Shown: positions 8,026 to 17,304, counted from the first letter of the stretch. The stretch: 64,000 nt of DNA from VRUE01 sp963732225 (GCA_963732225.1 CAVSYR010000002.1:930001-994000); one strand, 5' to 3'. The notes: generated from the sequence alone by a model not told the origin. Numbers and translations: made by a program.

Positions 8026-8511
8026 TCAGCCCGGCAACCGCGGATCGTCGGCGTCGATCTCCTCCGCCGTGGCGTCGTAGTCGTAGTCACGGCTTGAAGT
8101 CACAGGTCCCGTCGGGCCGCCCCGACTCGCCGACCCTGGCATCCCCATGATCAGGAAGCGCCTGCCCACGTAGCCGCGCATCAGGCGCCGGACGATCGCG
8201 CGTGTGGGCGGGATCAGCAGGATTGCGCCGAAGATGTCGGTGACGAAGCCGGGGGTGAGTAGGAGGGTGCCGCCTATGGCGATCAGGAGGCCGTCGGCGA
8301 CCTCACGGCCGGGGAAGCGGCGCTCGGCGAGGGCGGCGTTGAAGCGGCGCCAGGCGCCGCGGCCCTGGTGGCGCAGCAGCAGCGAGCCGAGCACGGCGTC
8401 GGCGATTAGCAGGGCGACGGTGGGCCAGACGCCGATCAGCGAGCCGATCTGGATGATCACGTAGATCTCGACGATCGGGATGACGATGAAGAGGGCGACG
8501 AGGATTGCCAC
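8026..8511 (-). CDS. fxsA: FxsA-family membrane protein
   Basis: 161 residues, GTG start. Hydrophobic N-terminal segments (residues 1-30 and about 70-100) separated by the family-typical LLRHQGRGAWRRF region, then TPGFVTDIFGAILLIPPTR, which is characteristic of FxsA. An inner-membrane protein of poorly known role. The C-terminal 45 residues are acidic, disordered-looking and probably cytoplasmic. Confidence 0.87.
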   Translation of the reverse strand: MAILVALFIVIPIVEIYVIIQIGSLIGVWPTVALLIADAVLGSLLLRHQGRGAWRRFNAALAERRFPGREVADGLLIAIGGTLLLTPGFVTDIFGAILLIPPTRAIVRRLMRGYVGRRFLIMGMPGSASRGGPTGPVTSSRDYDYDATAEEIDADDPRLPG

Positions 8512-8546
8512 CGACCTAGCCTAGTTGGCGTGGGGCGCGGGCAGGC

Positions 8547-9959
8547 TCAGGTGCGAGCGGCCGCCGCCGCGGCCTCCTCGAGCTCGGCGAGCGAGCGATT
8601 CAGGCCCTCGGCGATCGCTTCGACGTCCTCCATCGAGTCGTAGTCGGCCAGCAGGCCGAAGCCGACCCGGCCGTTGTAGCTCATGATCGCCACCGCCATC
8701 GTGTGGTTCTGCGGCAGGAAGGCGACCGGGAAGACCTCCTCGAGTTCGCGGCCCAAGACGTAGAGCGGGATCTGCGGCCCCGGCACGTTGGTGACGATCA
8801 GGTTGAAGAGCCGGGTCGAGAAGTTGATCCGCGAGGCCTGCGCCAGCAGCGTCGGCGGCGCGAAGTCGTTGAAGCGGGAGATCACTTCGGCGCCCAGCGC
8901 CTGCTTGGAGCGCTTCAGGCCCTCCATCTGCTCGCTGACCACGCGCAGTCGCCGCACCGGGTCCTCGACGTAGACCGGCAGCGGGCCGCGCATCGCGGCG
9001 ATCCGGTTGCCGAGGTCGCCGCGCTGGTCCTGGCTGCGGATCGAGACCGGCACCAGCGCTCGCAGCTCCAGGCCCTCGGTGCGCACGCCGCGACTGTGCA
9101 GCCACTCGCGCAGCGCCCCCGTGACCACGGCCAGGACGACGTCGTTGACGGTGCCGCCTAGTGTGTCCTTGATCCGCTTGAAGGTGGCCAGCTCCGAGCG
9201 CGCCCAGGTGAAGCGGCGGTGCGGGCCGATGTGCTGGTTCAGCGGCACGTCGGGAGCCGGGTCGGCGAAGGCGCCGACGACCTCGCCGACGCCCTCCAGC
9301 GCCTCGCCGATCCGCCGCGCCGCCGACTCGGGATGGCGTATCGCCTCGACCGCGCGCTCGACGATCTTCACCGGCGCCGCAGCCGCGTCGGCCGCGCCAC
9401 GAGCCACGAGGTCGATCGTGCTCGGCTCTGGCGCCGGCACCCAGCCGTCGTCGCTGGCGGCGGGCTCGGGCACCGGCTCGAGGTCGAAGAGGACGGTGCC
9501 GATGTCGACGCCGGAGATGCCGTCGACCATCGCGTGGTGGGTCTTGGTCAGCAGGGCGAAGCGGTCGCGCTCCAAGCCTTGCACGAGCCAGAGCTCCCAG
9601 AGCGGCTTGGAGCGGTCGAGCTGCTGCGAGAAGACCCGCGCGGCGAGTCGCTTCAGCTGCTGCTCGCCGCCCGGATCGGGCAATCCGCTGTGGCGGATGT
9701 GGTAGGTCAGGTTGAAGTTGACGTCGTCGGCCCAGAGCGGCCGGCCCGCCTCCAGCGGCGGTACGACGAGGCGCTGGCGAAAGCGCGGCACCTGGCTGAG
9801 GCGCCCGCGCACGTGCTCGACCAGGTCGACGTATTTGGGCGGCGGCCCCTCGAAGATCAGGATCGCGCCCACGTGCATGTGGCTCGCCGAGGTCTCGTTC
9901 GTGAGGAACGAGGCATCGACGGCGGTTAGCCGGTCGAGGTGGCGTCCTTGGGTTGCCAT
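8547..9959 (-). CDS. Wax ester synthase / diacylglycerol acyltransferase (WS/DGAT)
   Basis: 470 residues, the usual length for bacterial WS/DGAT. The catalytic HHAMVDG sits at residues 141-147; PLWELWLVQGL upstream and NDVVLAVVTGALR downstream are family landmarks. The enzyme transfers acyl-CoA to long-chain alcohols or diacylglycerol, making storage wax esters or triacylglycerol, typical of lipid-storing Actinobacteria. It is transcribed divergently from ispH with only 26 nt between start codons. Confidence 0.9.
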   Translation of the reverse strand: MATQGRHLDRLTAVDASFLTNETSASHMHVGAILIFEGPPPKYVDLVEHVRGRLSQVPRFRQRLVVPPLEAGRPLWADDVNFNLTYHIRHSGLPDPGGEQQLKRLAARVFSQQLDRSKPLWELWLVQGLERDRFALLTKTHHAMVDGISGVDIGTVLFDLEPVPEPAASDDGWVPAPEPSTIDLVARGAADAAAAPVKIVERAVEAIRHPESAARRIGEALEGVGEVVGAFADPAPDVPLNQHIGPHRRFTWARSELATFKRIKDTLGGTVNDVVLAVVTGALREWLHSRGVRTEGLELRALVPVSIRSQDQRGDLGNRIAAMRGPLPVYVEDPVRRLRVVSEQMEGLKRSKQALGAEVISRFNDFAPPTLLAQASRINFSTRLFNLIVTNVPGPQIPLYVLGRELEEVFPVAFLPQNHTMAVAIMSYNGRVGFGLLADYDSMEDVEAIAEGLNRSLAELEEAAAAAART

Positions 9960-9985
9960 CGCCCAAGGCTAGCTACTCTGCAGAT

Positions 9986-10957
9986 ATGCCCTCGCTCGCC
10001 ACCGGGGCCCCGAAACGGGTCCTGCTTGCAGCCCCGCGCGGATACTGCGCCGGAGTCGACCGCGCCGTGCAAACCGTCGAGCGCGCGCTCGAGCTCCACG
10101 GCGCCCCGGTCTACGTGCGCAAGGAGATCGTCCACAACAAGCACGTGGTCGAGGAGCTGGCCAAGCGCGGCGCGATCTTCGTCGAGCAGGAGACCGAGGT
10201 GCCCGAGGGTGAGATGGTCGTCTTCTCCGCCCACGGCGTCGCCCCCGCGGTGCACGACAACGCTGCCGCCCGCAACCTGCGCACGATCGACGCCACCTGT
10301 CCGCTGGTGACCAAGGTCCACGTCTCGGCGCGACGCTTCGCCGCCGAGGGCTACGCGATCGTGATGATCGGCCACGCCGGCCACGAGGAGGTCGAAGGGA
10401 CCACCGGCGAGGCGCCCGAGAGCATCGTCCTGATCGAAACCGCGGACGAAGTCGAGAGCCTCGAGGTCGCCGATCCCGCCAAGGTGGCCTTCATCACCCA
10501 GACGACGCTCTCGGTTGACGAGACGGCGGAGGTGATCGCCGCTCTGCGGGCGAAGTTCCCCGGCATCGTCAGCTCCAAGTCAGATGACATCTGTTACGCC
10601 ACGACCAACCGCCAGATCGCGGTCAAGCAGCTCGCCCGCGAGTGCGACCTGGTCCTCGTCATCGGCTCGACCAACTCCTCCAACTCGAACCGCCTGGTCG
10701 AGGTCGCGCGCGAACACGGCGCCGCCTCGCACCTGATCGACAACCACACCCAGGTCGAGGAGCAGTGGCTGGAGGGAGTCGAGACCGTTGGCATCACCTC
10801 TGGCGCCAGCGCCCCCGAGGAGCTGGTCGCCAGCCTGGTCGAGCTCTTCCGCGAGCGCGGGGCCGAAGACGTCTCCGAGCTGCGCACGGTTCACGAGGAC
10901 GTGCGCTTCATGCTTCCGAAAGAGATTCGGGAAGCATCGGCCGCGGCGTCGACGTAG
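9986..10957 (+). CDS. ispH: 4-hydroxy-3-methylbut-2-enyl diphosphate reductase
   Basis: 323 residues from the ATG at 9986; a start 33 nt earlier is possible, but the conserved sequence begins soon after this one. Last step of the MEP isoprenoid pathway, making IPP and DMAPP. The three 4Fe-4S cysteines are visible in RGYCAGV, DATCPL and DICYAT, with the proton-relay Glu in GTTGE and the SNSNRL substrate-binding run. A monocistronic soluble enzyme that depends on the Fe-S machinery encoded nearby. Confidence 0.95.
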   Translation: MPSLATGAPKRVLLAAPRGYCAGVDRAVQTVERALELHGAPVYVRKEIVHNKHVVEELAKRGAIFVEQETEVPEGEMVVFSAHGVAPAVHDNAAARNLRTIDATCPLVTKVHVSARRFAAEGYAIVMIGHAGHEEVEGTTGEAPESIVLIETADEVESLEVADPAKVAFITQTTLSVDETAEVIAALRAKFPGIVSSKSDDICYATTNRQIAVKQLARECDLVLVIGSTNSSNSNRLVEVAREHGAASHLIDNHTQVEEQWLEGVETVGITSGASAPEELVASLVELFRERGAEDVSELRTVHEDVRFMLPKEIREASAAAST

Positions 10958-10965
10958 GTCTCCTT

Positions 10966-11775
10966 CTACGGGATGCCGGCGGCGAAGCTGACGGACCAAA
11001 TTCGGAGGTCGTCCGAAGGCTCGAGCTTGAGCTGGTGGGCCTCGTGGCGTTCGTGCTCGGCAAGCGCGTAAAGGCCTGCGCCGTCGATCTGAAGCTGGTG
11101 AGTGGCAGTGCCGTCGACGGTGATTGTGAGCGTGCCCTGGCCCTCGACCGTGGCGTGGGCGCCGCCCGCCTCGTAGTCGAGCCCCACCTCGCCGCCGGTC
11201 CAGGGTTGCTCCCAGGAGCCGCCGGGAAAGAGCTCGGGGGTGGGGGGCATCACCTTGGCGCCGGGCGAGTCGCTCGGGCGCAACGGCTGCATCGGCTCCG
11301 GCAGCGAGCGCAGCGCGTCGAGCTCGCGCAGCTCTTCCTGGATCGCCATCTCGGTGCCCAGGTATTCACCCTCGCCGAAGTGGAACCAGCTCAGCGCGCC
11401 ACCGGTCGTCCAGAGGAAGAGGCTGGGCCAGCCCTCGCAGCCGTAGGAGAGCCAGAGCTCGCGCTCGGCGTCGACCGCAACCGGGAAGCCGACGCCGAGA
11501 TCGGCCAGCCCGGCTGAGACACGGACGGGGTCCACGCCGAAGGGAAAGCGCGGTGCCTGCACGCCGATCGTCGTCAAGCCGGCCTCGCGGTAGCGACGGT
11601 CCCACTCGGCGAGGTAGGGCAGGGTGCGGACGCTGTTCAGCTGGGAGAAGTCGAGGAAGTGGACGAGGACCGGGCCGGCGGCGGTCAGGGCCGGCATTGA
11701 CTGTGGCTGCTCGCCGATCCAGGTGATTCCCTCCGGCAGGTCGGGTGCGGCGATGGTGTCGCGTTCGGGGCGCAT
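10966..11775 (-). CDS. Thioredoxin-fold protein with DipZ-like C-terminal domain, lacking catalytic cysteines
   Basis: 269 residues. The first 140 resemble a TlpA/DipZ-type thioredoxin fold (VLVHFLDFSQLNS, then LTTIGVQAPRF, and WPSLFLW in the cis-Pro region). The CxxC position reads FSQLNS, so no dithiol chemistry is expected. The last 90 residues look like the beta-sandwich at the C-terminus of DipZ-like proteins. No signal peptide is seen. Probably a redox-dead sensor or binding protein; function inferred only from fold. Confidence 0.65.
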   Translation of the reverse strand: MRPERDTIAAPDLPEGITWIGEQPQSMPALTAAGPVLVHFLDFSQLNSVRTLPYLAEWDRRYREAGLTTIGVQAPRFPFGVDPVRVSAGLADLGVGFPVAVDAERELWLSYGCEGWPSLFLWTTGGALSWFHFGEGEYLGTEMAIQEELRELDALRSLPEPMQPLRPSDSPGAKVMPPTPELFPGGSWEQPWTGGEVGLDYEAGGAHATVEGQGTLTITVDGTATHQLQIDGAGLYALAEHERHEAHQLKLEPSDDLRIWSVSFAAGIP

Positions 11776-11830
11776 CGGCGCGAACGTTATTAGCTGGCGA
11801 TTAGATGAACTCCGCTAGATTTTCAGAGCA

Positions 11831-12067
11831 ATGTTCGAGATCGCCCTGGCGCTGATCCCGCTTTTCCTGCTGCTCGTTTCGCTGCTGTTCGGCCACTATC
11901 CGGGCTTCAAGGCGATCGTCAGGATCTCCGAGCGGATCTGGGCCAGGCCCCGCGCTCGCGCGGCGAAGAGCCAGCGGCGCCCGAGGGCACCGCGCTCGCG
12001 CGCGATCAGCGGCGGACTTCTGCTCGCCTTCGGCTACGCCCAGCGCCCGCCGCCGCTCGCTCCCTAG
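11831..12067 (+). CDS. Small protein with one N-terminal membrane segment
   Basis: 78 residues: one hydrophobic helix (about residues 3-22) followed by a highly basic Arg/Pro-rich tail. It starts 55 nt from a divergent gene. No family recognised. GC-rich composition makes chance open frames common here, so the call is tentative. Confidence 0.45.
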   Translation: MFEIALALIPLFLLLVSLLFGHYPGFKAIVRISERIWARPRARAAKSQRRPRAPRSRAISGGLLLAFGYAQRPPPLAP

Positions 12068-12143
12068 GTCCAAGCCGCCCGCGGCACCCGTCGCGGGTCA
12101 ATGTGGCGCGGCTTCGCCGTGCCCGGAACCCAAGGAGTGAGCA

Positions 12144-12521
12144 ATGAATTCGAACACCACGCGTGTAGTCGCCGGAATTGTGGTCATCGTCGTCGCGATC
12201 GTGCTGTTGGTCGTGCTGAAGAAGGACGACAGCAGCAAGACCACCTCCAACACCGACGGCAAGGTCACGACGATCGTGATCAAACACGGCAAACCCGTCG
12301 GCGGCATCGCCGACCTGACCTACAACGAGGGTGAACAGGTCCGCTTCAAGGTGGACTCTGACGTCAGCGACGAGGTCCACATGCACGGCTACGACATCAT
12401 GAAGGACGTCAAGGCCGGTGGCTCGGTCAGCTTCGATTTCCCCGCCACGATCGAAGGCGTCTTTGAGGCCGAGCTCGAGGACCGCAAGGAACAGATTCTC
12501 GAACTGACCGTCAACCCATGA
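12144..12521 (+). CDS. Membrane-anchored cupredoxin-like protein
   Basis: 125 residues. One N-terminal membrane anchor (about residues 8-25), a short Lys/Ser/Thr linker, then a beta-rich domain of about 85 residues with EVHMHGYD, reminiscent of cupredoxin folds, where such His/Met could bind copper. The usual second ligand set (Cys/His/Met near the end) is not obvious, so metal binding is uncertain. A ribosome binding site AAGGAG precedes the ATG, and the stop overlaps the start of the next gene (ATGA), so the two are a coupled pair. Confidence 0.65.
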   Translation: MNSNTTRVVAGIVVIVVAIVLLVVLKKDDSSKTTSNTDGKVTTIVIKHGKPVGGIADLTYNEGEQVRFKVDSDVSDEVHMHGYDIMKDVKAGGSVSFDFPATIEGVFEAELEDRKEQILELTVNP

Positions 12522-13915
12522 GTTTCTTCCTGCCGCTCGCGCACGCGCTGGTCGCGCGCAAGGACCTGCCGATTCCCGCCTGGCTTTTCGCCTGGGGGGC
12601 TTCGATTGTCCTGATCATCTCCTTCTTCGCCCTCTCGGCGGCGTGGCGCAAACCACGCTTCGAGGACGAACGCTGGCGGCCACTCAGCGAGCGCTTCTCA
12701 GCGACCCTGCTCAGCATCCCGGTCCAAATTCTTTGCGGTGCGATTGGGGTGTTCTTTCTCGGCTTCTCGATCTACGCGGGCCTCAAGGGCACGGAAGCTC
12801 CCGACCGCAACTTCGCCCTGACCTTCCTCTACGTCACTGCCTGGTTGGGCTTTCCACTGTTCAGCGTGATCTTTGGCGACGTCTTCCGACCGTTCAACCC
12901 CTGGCGCGCCGTCGCTCGGGTGATCGGCGGCGCCTTCACCCTGATTGCGGGGCAGCCTCCGGCCCATCTCAAGTACCCGGAGCGGCTGGGTCGCTGGCCC
13001 GCCGCCATCACCCTGCTCGCCGTGGTCTGGTTGGAGGTCGTCTACGGGGCGAGCGGTGGAGTGGCAGTGGGGCTCGCGCCTCATTCGGCCGGCATGGCGG
13101 CACTCATCTACAGCCTCTACACGCTGGTGATGATGACCCTCTTCGGGGTCGAGAAGTGGTGTCAAACGGGGGAGGTGTTCTCCGTCTACTTCGGCATGTT
13201 CTCCCAGCTTGGGGCTTTTGGCGTTCGAGATGGGCGCCTCGGCCGGCGCCTGCCGCTGTCCGCCTCAACGCACTGGGCGACCGTGCCGGGTTCCGCTGCG
13301 GTGGTAATTGCCTCGATCGCCAGCACCAGCTTCGATGGCGCGCAGGAGGGCGCTTTCAAGAGCGCCATCATCAAGACCTTCGAATGGCTGGCGGAAACCG
13401 GACTCAGTCTGACCACCTCCTTGCGACTGGCGGACACGATCTTCATGCTGCTCTGCTTCGTCGGCGTCGGCCTGGTCTACCTGATCGGGGTGCGTGGCAT
13501 GGCCACCGTGCGCGGCGCCCCGTCGCGCGACAAACTGCGGGCCGGCTTCGCCCACACCCTGATTCCGATTGCCTTCGCCTACTTGGTGGCGCATTACTTC
13601 AGCCTTTTCGTCTTCCAGGAGCAGGCGCAGTTCACCTATTTGCTCTCCGATCCACTCGGCACCGCGACGACGAACCTCTTCGGCACGGCCTCGGGGGGGA
13701 TCAACTTCAAGATCCTCAGCGCCAACGCGATCTGGTACGTACAAGTCGGAGCGCTCGTCATCGGCCATGTCGTCGGCCTCACCCTTGCCCACGACCGCGC
13801 CACCGCCTACTGGGGCGACTACAAACAGGCCGCCCGCTCGCAGTACTGGATGCTCGCCGTCATGGTTGCGTTTACCTGTTTCGGCCTTTACCTACTGTCG
13901 GTCGGCAATGGCTAG
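12518..13915 (+). CDS. Polytopic membrane protein of unknown function
   Basis: 465 residues with about nine or ten predicted membrane helices and a conserved-looking loop FGDVFRPFNPWRA near residue 130. Similar actinobacterial proteins have been labelled fenitrothion hydrolase in annotation, but I see no hydrolase motif and would not transfer that name. ATGA coupling to the cupredoxin-like protein suggests a two-component membrane/electron-transfer or metal-related unit. Confidence 0.75.
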   Translation: MSFFLPLAHALVARKDLPIPAWLFAWGASIVLIISFFALSAAWRKPRFEDERWRPLSERFSATLLSIPVQILCGAIGVFFLGFSIYAGLKGTEAPDRNFALTFLYVTAWLGFPLFSVIFGDVFRPFNPWRAVARVIGGAFTLIAGQPPAHLKYPERLGRWPAAITLLAVVWLEVVYGASGGVAVGLAPHSAGMAALIYSLYTLVMMTLFGVEKWCQTGEVFSVYFGMFSQLGAFGVRDGRLGRRLPLSASTHWATVPGSAAVVIASIASTSFDGAQEGAFKSAIIKTFEWLAETGLSLTTSLRLADTIFMLLCFVGVGLVYLIGVRGMATVRGAPSRDKLRAGFAHTLIPIAFAYLVAHYFSLFVFQEQAQFTYLLSDPLGTATTNLFGTASGGINFKILSANAIWYVQVGALVIGHVVGLTLAHDRATAYWGDYKQAARSQYWMLAVMVAFTCFGLYLLSVGNG

Positions 13916-14037
13916 TTTCCGCTTTTTGCGAAAAGTGCAGATGAAAGAACCGTTAAGCAGGGTTTTTTACTGATGCAGGCTCTGTACGAAGTGGTTTACT
14001 AAGGATGAGTCCTAGTACTTGACTCTCCCTCTCCCTT

Positions 14038-14077
14038 GCACCGGGACCGTTGCTCGCAAGGCCGGCGGTCTCGGTGC
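14038..14077. other. Hairpin between the membrane protein and a small ORF
   Basis: GCACCGGGACCG (14038-14049) and CGGTCTCGGTGC (14066-14077) pair over 12 bp with one G-U in RNA, around a 16-nt loop. The surrounding 13916-14098 holds no gene; a TTGACT -35-like hexamer lies at about 14019. It could be a leader structure for the small ORF at 14099 or a terminator without a T run. Confidence 0.4.
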
Positions 14078-14098
14078 TAAGCAGTTCATACTGGGGAC

Positions 14099-14233
14099 AT
14101 GGCCGTCCTGATCCCGCTGGCCCATGTCGGTCACTGGCTCTGGGTTCTCTATCTGCCGCCGGTGCTGATCGTCGTCGTCTCGCTGGCCCGGTCGACGCTT
14201 GCCGAACGCCGCAAGAAGCGCGAAGGGGACTGA
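14099..14233 (+). CDS. 44-residue single-span membrane protein
   Basis: ATG at 14099, TGA at 14231-14233. One hydrophobic helix (residues 3-30) followed by a charged tail (AERRKKREGD), positive-inside topology. Codon choice is strongly GC3-biased like real genes here. It ends 10 nt before the convergent sufD stop. Function unknown. Confidence 0.5.
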   Translation: MAVLIPLAHVGHWLWVLYLPPVLIVVVSLARSTLAERRKKREGD

Positions 14234-14243
14234 GGGAGAGGGA

Positions 14244-15353
14244 CTAGAGGATCTCGGCGAGCCGGCGCTCGAGCGCGGCGGAGATCTCCTCGCGCACCGG
14301 CCCCTCGGCCAGGCGTTCGACTAGGGACTCGAGGAAGCCTTCGATGATCAGCGACTTCGCCTCGGCCTCGCCGAGACCGCGTGAGGTGAGGTAGAAGAGC
14401 TGCTCGCGGTCGACCTGGGCAACCGCCGCGGCGTGGGTGCAGCGCACGTCGTCGGCTTCGATCTCCAGTCCCGGGATCGCGTCGGCGTGGGCCTCGGTCG
14501 AGAGCAGCAGGTTGCGGCTCTCCTGGAAGGCGTCAGTCTGCTGGGCGCCGGGGTCGACGCGGATCATGCCGCGCCAGACTGCGGTCGAGCCGGCGGCGAG
14601 GACGCCGCGGAAGGCGAGGTCGGAGTTGGTGTTGGGGGCCGCGTGCTCCTGGGTGGTGTCGTAGTCGAGGTGCTGACCGGGACCGCCGGCGTAGCCGCCG
14701 GTTACCCGCGCCTCGGAGCCTTGACCCGCCAGGTTGGTCTCCATCCGCACCTTGCCGTTGGCCGAGCCGAAGCCGAGCGCTGTCCAGTCCAGGCACCCGT
14801 CGCGCTCGACCTGGGCCCTTTGGGTGGCGAAGATCCAGGCCGACTCGGAGATGTCCTGGGTGTTGACGTAGCGCAGCGTCGCCGCTTGGCCGACGCTCAG
14901 CTCGACCACCGAGTTGAGCAGGGCGTCGACCTCGTCGCTGGGCGAGGACCAGTGCTCCCAGACCTCGGCTTCGGCACCCTCCTCGAGCACGATCAGGGTG
15001 CGCCAGTTGAGCGCGCTGCCGTCCTCACTAAGCGGAACCTCGATCCGGATCGGCTCCTCGACCCGGACTCCGGCAGGAACGTGGACGAGCACGCCGTCGC
15101 TCCAGGCGTCGTCATTGCGCGCGACGAAGGGATCGTCGGCGGGCGCCAGCGAGCCGAGCCGTCCCTCGACCAGCTCCGGCCGCGACTCGCTCGCCTCTTT
15201 CAGCGGCAGCACGATGGCTCCCTCGACCGCGCCAATCGAGGCTTCGGCAGAGCCAGGCTCATACGAATCGAGATCGAGACCAGACAGATCGGTGAATTCC
15301 CACCCCTTGGTCTTTTGGTCGGGGAGGGGCGGCAGCGTCGCTACCTCAGCCAA
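14244..15353 (-). CDS. sufD: Fe-S cluster assembly protein SufD
   Basis: 369 residues, part of the SufBCD scaffold that builds Fe-S clusters. It has the SufD/SufB C-terminal beta-helix pattern: ADDVRCTHAA, DREQLFYLTSRGLGEAEAKSLIIEGF. The TTG start overlaps the sufB stop by 8 nt (TTGGCTGA), so translation is probably coupled to sufB. It is the last gene of the Rieske-sufB-sufD block. Confidence 0.93.
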   Translation of the reverse strand: MAEVATLPPLPDQKTKGWEFTDLSGLDLDSYEPGSAEASIGAVEGAIVLPLKEASESRPELVEGRLGSLAPADDPFVARNDDAWSDGVLVHVPAGVRVEEPIRIEVPLSEDGSALNWRTLIVLEEGAEAEVWEHWSSPSDEVDALLNSVVELSVGQAATLRYVNTQDISESAWIFATQRAQVERDGCLDWTALGFGSANGKVRMETNLAGQGSEARVTGGYAGGPGQHLDYDTTQEHAAPNTNSDLAFRGVLAAGSTAVWRGMIRVDPGAQQTDAFQESRNLLLSTEAHADAIPGLEIEADDVRCTHAAAVAQVDREQLFYLTSRGLGEAEAKSLIIEGFLESLVERLAEGPVREEISAALERRLAEIL

Positions 15354-16779
15354 TCGAACCCTCCATCTGCAGCTCGATCAGCCGGTTGAGCTCGACCGCG
15401 TACTCCATCGGCAGCTCCTTGGTGACCGGCTCGATGAAGCCGTTGACGATCATCTTCGAGGCCTCCTCCTCATCGAGGCCGCGGCTCTGCAGGTAGAAGA
15501 GCTGCTCGTCACCGATCTTGGAGACGGTCGCCTCGTGGCCGACGTCGGCGTCGTTCTCGTCGATGCGGATCGTCGGGTAGGTGTCCGAGCGCGAGTCCTC
15601 GTCGAGCAGCAGCGCGTCGCAGACCACCTTGGAGCGCGATTCGCTCGCCCCGTCGGCGATTTCAAGCAGGCCGCGGTAGGTCGCCCGGCCGCCGTCCTTG
15701 GAGATCGACTTGGAGAAGATCGAGGACGAGGTGCGCGGCGCCGCGTGGATGATCTTGCCACCGGCGTCCTGGTGCTGGCCGTCGCCGGCGAAGGCGATCG
15801 AGAGGATCTCGCCGTGGGCTTCGGGCCCGAGCAGGTAGATCGAGGGGTACTTCATCGTCAGCTTCGAGCCGAGGTTGCAGTCGACCCACTCCATCGTCGC
15901 CTTCTCGTGCGCGACGGCGCGCTTGGTGACGAGGTTGAAGACGTTCTGCGACCAGTTCTGCACGGTCGTGTAGCGGACCCGCGAGCTCTTCTTGGCGCAG
16001 ATCTCGACCACGGCGGAGTGCAGCGAGTCGCTGGAGTAGACCGGCGCCGTGCAGCCCTCGATGTAGTGGACGTCGGCGCCCTCCTCGCAGATGATCAGGG
16101 TGCGCTCGAACTGGCCCATGTTCTCGGTGTTGATCCGGAAGTAGGCCTGCAGCGGCATCTCGACTTTGACCCCGGCCGGCACGTAGACGAAGGAGCCGCC
16201 CGACCAGACCGCGGAGTTGAGCGCCGCCAGCTTGTTGTCGTTGGGCGGGATGATCGTCGCCCAGTACTCGCGCACCAGATCCTCGTGCTCGCGCAGGGCC
16301 GTGTCCATATCGGTGAAGATCACGCCTTGGGCCTCGAGCTTCTCGTTGACCTGGTGGTAGACGACCTCGGACTCGTACTGGGCGCCAACCCCGGAGAGGA
16401 ATTTGCGCTCCGCCTCGGGGATGCCAAGCCGGTCGAAGGTGTTCTTGATGTCCTCCGGGACCTCGCTCCAGTCGCGGCTGTTTTTCTCCGAAGCGCGGAC
16501 GAAGTAGTGGATGTCGTCGAAGTCGATCTGATCGAGGTCGCCGCCCCATTTCGGGGTCGGGCGCGAGTAGAAGTGTTCGAGCGCCTTGAGGCGGAAGTCG
16601 CGCATCCACTGCGGCTCGTTCTTGTAGTCGGAGATCGATTCGACCACCTCGCGCGAGAGGCCCTTCGGCGCCTTGTAGGCGTAGCCGGACTCAGAATCGT
16701 GGAAGCCGAACTTCTCCTTGTAGTCGGAGTTGATGCCGGCGAGCGAGCGTTTCTCCGCTACGACCTCGGGTGTAGCCAT
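15346..16779 (-). CDS. sufB: Fe-S cluster assembly scaffold SufB
   Basis: 477 residues. Central scaffold of the SUF system, binding SufC and SufD and holding the nascent cluster. Family landmarks: YKEKFGFHDSE near the N-terminus, YFVRASEKNSRDW, EGCTAPVYSSDSLHSAVVE and the C-terminal RGLDEEEASKMIVNGFIEP. The ATG at 16779 lies 2 nt after the Rieske-gene stop; the frame is open further upstream but overlaps that gene antisense-free in a different frame, so the short start is preferred. Confidence 0.95.
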   Translation of the reverse strand: MATPEVVAEKRSLAGINSDYKEKFGFHDSESGYAYKAPKGLSREVVESISDYKNEPQWMRDFRLKALEHFYSRPTPKWGGDLDQIDFDDIHYFVRASEKNSRDWSEVPEDIKNTFDRLGIPEAERKFLSGVGAQYESEVVYHQVNEKLEAQGVIFTDMDTALREHEDLVREYWATIIPPNDNKLAALNSAVWSGGSFVYVPAGVKVEMPLQAYFRINTENMGQFERTLIICEEGADVHYIEGCTAPVYSSDSLHSAVVEICAKKSSRVRYTTVQNWSQNVFNLVTKRAVAHEKATMEWVDCNLGSKLTMKYPSIYLLGPEAHGEILSIAFAGDGQHQDAGGKIIHAAPRTSSSIFSKSISKDGGRATYRGLLEIADGASESRSKVVCDALLLDEDSRSDTYPTIRIDENDADVGHEATVSKIGDEQLFYLQSRGLDEEEASKMIVNGFIEPVTKELPMEYAVELNRLIELQMEGSIG

Positions 16780-16781
16780 GC

Positions 16782-17111
16782 TTATTCGACCTCCAGGGTG
16801 ATCGTGTCGTCCACGACGGCTGCCGTGAACGTCTGCACCGGAGCGAAAGCTGGGAGTGTCTTCGGCCTGCCGGTGGTCAGGTCGAAGAGAGAGCCATGGC
16901 GCGGGCACTCAACGGTGCAGGCGGCCGAGTCGAACTCGCCCTCGGCGAGCGGCCCGTCGTCGTGCGAACAGCGATCCTCGATCGCGTAGAGCGTCCCCTC
17001 GCAGTTGAAGACCCCGATCTTGCGCCCCTCGTGCTCGACCAGCCGCATAGAGCCGTCCGGCAGCTCGGCGGTAGGGCAGACAGGGATGGTTGTTCGGGCG
17101 ATGTCGGACAA
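16782..17111 (-). CDS. Rieske-type ferredoxin of the SUF operon
   Basis: 109 residues, the size of small Rieske ferredoxins such as those of dioxygenase systems. The 2Fe-2S ligands are visible as CSH (about residue 48) and CPRHG (about residue 70). The start is TTG, preceded by a GGGAG element. Position directly before sufB, with a 2-nt gap, is common in Actinobacteria and suggests a role as electron donor or cluster acceptor for the SUF scaffold. Confidence 0.9.
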   Translation of the reverse strand: MSDIARTTIPVCPTAELPDGSMRLVEHEGRKIGVFNCEGTLYAIEDRCSHDDGPLAEGEFDSAACTVECPRHGSLFDLTTGRPKTLPAFAPVQTFTAAVVDDTITLEVE

Positions 17112-17304
17112 GAGATTCGAGGCTCCCGCGAACGAGGGTTAGTGCGGGTTGAGACTAATCCTACTTCTGTGGTCGGATTTTAGCGATCGGGCCGGCTCGG
17201 CCTGGCGATGGCCCGCTCGGCCCGGGCACCGTAACAAGCCTTTGACCCGGACTTAGGCGGGAGTGAAAGGATCGGCGCACCGACCTTCGACCCAGGAGCG
17301 AGCG

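Noticed and set aside
12518..13915. Fenitrothion hydrolase
   Set aside because: The name exists for similar proteins in annotation, but the sequence is a polytopic membrane protein with no visible hydrolase motif.
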